NCBI GenBank assembly: GCA_050743265.1
Contig: JBOGEN010000140.1
Span: forward strand, 1 to 5,911
Length of the DNA: 5,911 bases
Origin: JBOGEN01 sp050743265
GTDB taxonomy: Bacteria; Actinomycetota; Actinomycetes; JBOGEN01
Direction of reading: 5' to 3'
The position numbers and the translations under genes are program-made. Positions 4,584-5,911 of this stretch are shown in pieces. Numbering within the stretch: the first letter of the stretch is position 1; every line of letters starts with the position of its first letter. The notes below the pieces were generated by a model. That model saw only the letters and a list, made by a program, of their open reading frames with translations. It had not been told where the DNA came from and did no database searches.

Positions 4584-5315
4584 ATGGCCGTCGTTCCTGC
4601 CCTCGTGACCGTCTTCGTGTGGGGGGTTTCGGCAGATGCGGCCGGATGCTTGATGGCTGATTCTCTGCAGACGGGACGAGCGCTACGGCGCACCCCGGGT
4701 GTCCGTTTCGTGAAGGTTCTCGGTACAGCGGCCGGAGGCCGGATGCGCCCCACCGACGCTGACCTCCGGCACTGGGCCGTCCTCGTGTCCTGGGACACCG
4801 CCAGGGCGGCCGACGGGTTCGCCGGGTCGCGGCTGGCGCGGGCGTTCGACGCGCGGGCGTACGAACGGCTGGCGGTGCACCTGCGTCCGGTGGCGAGCCG
4901 CGGCCGGTGGAGTGGACGGGAGCCGTTCGGTGACCCCGTCCCGACCCGAGTGGACACCCCCGGGCCGGTGGCGTCCCTCACCCGGGCCAGGCTCGCCCCG
5001 ACGAGGATGGTCCGGTTCTACCGGGCCGCCGGACCTGTCGCGGCCGACCTCGCAGGGCGGGACGGGCTGCTGCTCGCCCTCGGGATCGGGGAGGCGCCCC
5101 TCGGCCTGCAGGGCACGTTCAGCCTGTGGCGGTCGGCGGCCGACCTGGCGGCGTTCGCGCACCGGGGTCCCGCCCACCTCGACGCCGTCCGCCGCACGCC
5201 GCGCGAGGGGTGGTACGCCGAGGAGCTCTTCGCCCGGTTCGCAGTCCTCGGCGTGAGCGGCCGCTACCAGGGCCGACCCGTGGCCGGGCCCTGGCCCGCG
5301 GGGCTCCCGGCCTAG
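4584..5315 (+). CDS. Spheroidene monooxygenase (CrtA)-like protein
   Basis: The protein is 243 residues, soluble, with no membrane segment. RTPGVRFVKVLGT (36-48) and ASRGRWSGREPFG (104-116) closely resemble the LARTPGIGFWKLCGSG and SARGRWSGRAPF segments I recall from purple-bacterial CrtA. In those bacteria CrtA is an oxygen-dependent enzyme that adds a keto group at C-2 of acyclic carotenoids such as spheroidene. Further CrtA-like features are AVLVSWD (65-71), where the purple-bacterial protein has ILAAWPD, and the LGIGEAPLGLQGTFSLWRSAADLAAFA stretch beginning at about residue 166. The neighbouring gene resembles a carotenoid oxidoreductase, which supports the assignment. The actual carotenoid substrate is unknown. 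The start is the ATG at 4584, apparently leaderless. The gene ends 11 bp before the CrtO-like start. Confidence 0.8.
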   Translation: MAVVPALVTVFVWGVSADAAGCLMADSLQTGRALRRTPGVRFVKVLGTAAGGRMRPTDADLRHWAVLVSWDTARAADGFAGSRLARAFDARAYERLAVHLRPVASRGRWSGREPFGDPVPTRVDTPGPVASLTRARLAPTRMVRFYRAAGPVAADLAGRDGLLLALGIGEAPLGLQGTFSLWRSAADLAAFAHRGPAHLDAVRRTPREGWYAEELFARFAVLGVSGRYQGRPVAGPWPAGLPA

Positions 5316-5318
5316 ACT
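5313..5318 (+). promoter_or_regulatory. Possible leaderless -10 element overlapping a stop codon
   Basis: TAGACT matches TANNNT. Its first three bases are the TAG stop of the CrtA-like gene, and it ends 8 nt before the GTG at 5327. No ribosome site is visible in the 11-bp gap. The CrtO-like gene may therefore have its own leaderless start inside what looks like an operon. No clear -35 is present. Confidence 0.35.
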
Positions 5319-5326
5319 CGCCGCCC

Positions 5327-5911
5327 GTGCGCGACGTCGTCGTCGTCGGGGCAGGACATAACGCCCTGGTGGCGGCCTGCTACCTCGCCCGCGCCGGCCT
5401 CGAGGTCGAGGTCGTCGAGCGGGACACCGTCCTGGGCGGGGCCTGCTCGACCGTGGCCCGATGGCCGGGCTACCGCGTCGACAGGGGCTCGAGCGCGCAC
5501 GTCATGGTGCGCCACACCGGGGTGGTCGAGGAGCTCGACCTCGCTGCGTACGGGCTGGAGTACCAGGACCTCGACCCGTGGGGGTTCGCCCCGTTCTGGA
5601 CGGACGCCGGGGAACAGGTGGCGCTCACCTTCTGGGTAGACCTCGACCGGACGTGCGACTCGATCGCGGCGCTGTGCGGGCCTGCCGACGCCGACGCGTA
5701 CCGGCGCTTCGTGGCCGACTGGGGCGCGCGCAGCGCCCGGGTGTTCGACGCCTTCGCCGGCCCGCCCACTCCCGGCCGACTGGGCCGCGCGCTGTGGGGC
5801 CTCGGATCGGGCAGCGACGCGTCGGGGGCCGAGCTCACCCGGCAGGCGCTCCAGCCCGCGGACCACCTCCTCGACTCCTGGTTCGCCGACGAGCGGCTCA
5901 AGACCGCGCTG
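5327..5911 (+). CDS. CrtO-like FAD-dependent carotenoid oxidoreductase, N-terminal part
   Basis: A GTG at 5327 opens a frame that runs to the window end, giving 195 residues without a stop; full family members are about 500. The N-terminus is an FAD-binding Rossmann fold: VVVVGAGHNALVAACYLARAG with the ribose-binding acidic Glu31 in VVERDTVLGGAC. The third glycine of GxGxxG is Ala13. Compared with Synechocystis beta-carotene ketolase CrtO as I recall it, several segments line up: YGLEYQDLDPWGFAP, DLDRTCDSIAAL, DADAYRRFVADW and HLLDSWFADERLKTAL. The protein is thus in the phytoene desaturase/CrtO superfamily and closer to CrtO or PYROXD2-like members than to CrtI. It probably acts with the CrtA-like enzyme on a carotenoid; ketolation, desaturation or terminal-group oxidation are all possible. 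Confidence 0.82.
   Translation, partial: MRDVVVVGAGHNALVAACYLARAGLEVEVVERDTVLGGACSTVARWPGYRVDRGSSAHVMVRHTGVVEELDLAAYGLEYQDLDPWGFAPFWTDAGEQVALTFWVDLDRTCDSIAALCGPADADAYRRFVADWGARSARVFDAFAGPPTPGRLGRALWGLGSGSDASGAELTRQALQPADHLLDSWFADERLKTAL

Noticed and set aside
3482..4981. Minus-strand open frame of 499 codons spanning the flippase-like gene, the divergent promoter and part of the CrtA-like gene
   Set aside because: Its translation is Arg/Pro/Gly/Ala-rich without domains. It overlaps two genes with clear family motifs in other frames and crosses a terminator-like hairpin and a promoter region. Long antisense frames are expected at this GC content.

Overview
The window comes from a chromosome of very high GC content. 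GTG starts are frequent, codons end in G or C, and the families present (DUF6504, SAV_6107-type HEPN, the IANSLVF-type YbaK, a TCGAAC-N4-GTTCGA LexA box) are typical of Actinomycetota. The sequence does not fix the genus. I see no rRNA, tRNA, insertion sequence, CRISPR array or phage gene.

Layout. (a) 1-506, minus strand: the 5' part of a SAV_6107-type HEPN gene preceded by a complete DUF6504 gene. About 230 bp of non-coding leader with a strong hairpin lies upstream, and at its far end is a perfect 16-bp actinobacterial LexA (SOS) box at 743-758. (b) 885-1774, plus strand: a YbaK/ProX-type aminoacyl-tRNA deacylase-like gene, then a glutaredoxin-type ArsC family gene. (c) 1775-1847: a short convergent gap with a 19-bp tandem repeat and a hairpin. 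(d) 1848-3352, minus strand: a PAP2/Aur1-type membrane phosphatase or phosphotransferase gene overlapping by one base a cytoplasmic glycerophosphodiester phosphodiesterase gene, probably a phospholipid headgroup-turnover pair. (e) 3535-4434, minus strand: a multi-pass membrane protein of the lysylphosphatidylglycerol synthase TM (flippase-like) family. (f) 4435-4583: a divergent promoter region with a perfect interrupted palindrome over the presumed -35 regions of both promoters. (g) 4584-5911, plus strand: a spheroidene monooxygenase (CrtA)-like gene followed 11 bp later by a CrtO-like FAD-dependent carotenoid oxidoreductase that runs off the window.

The parts most worth a second look are the probable carotenoid-oxidation pair in (g), its shared control region (f), and the LexA box with structured leader ahead of DUF6504. 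Three plus-strand genes (YbaK-like, CrtA-like, CrtO-like) have a TANNNT -10-like hexamer ending 7-8 nt before the start codon and little or no Shine-Dalgarno sequence, which suggests leaderless transcripts. I found no gene set that clearly forms a wholly new system. All gene functions here are family assignments read from the translated sequence.
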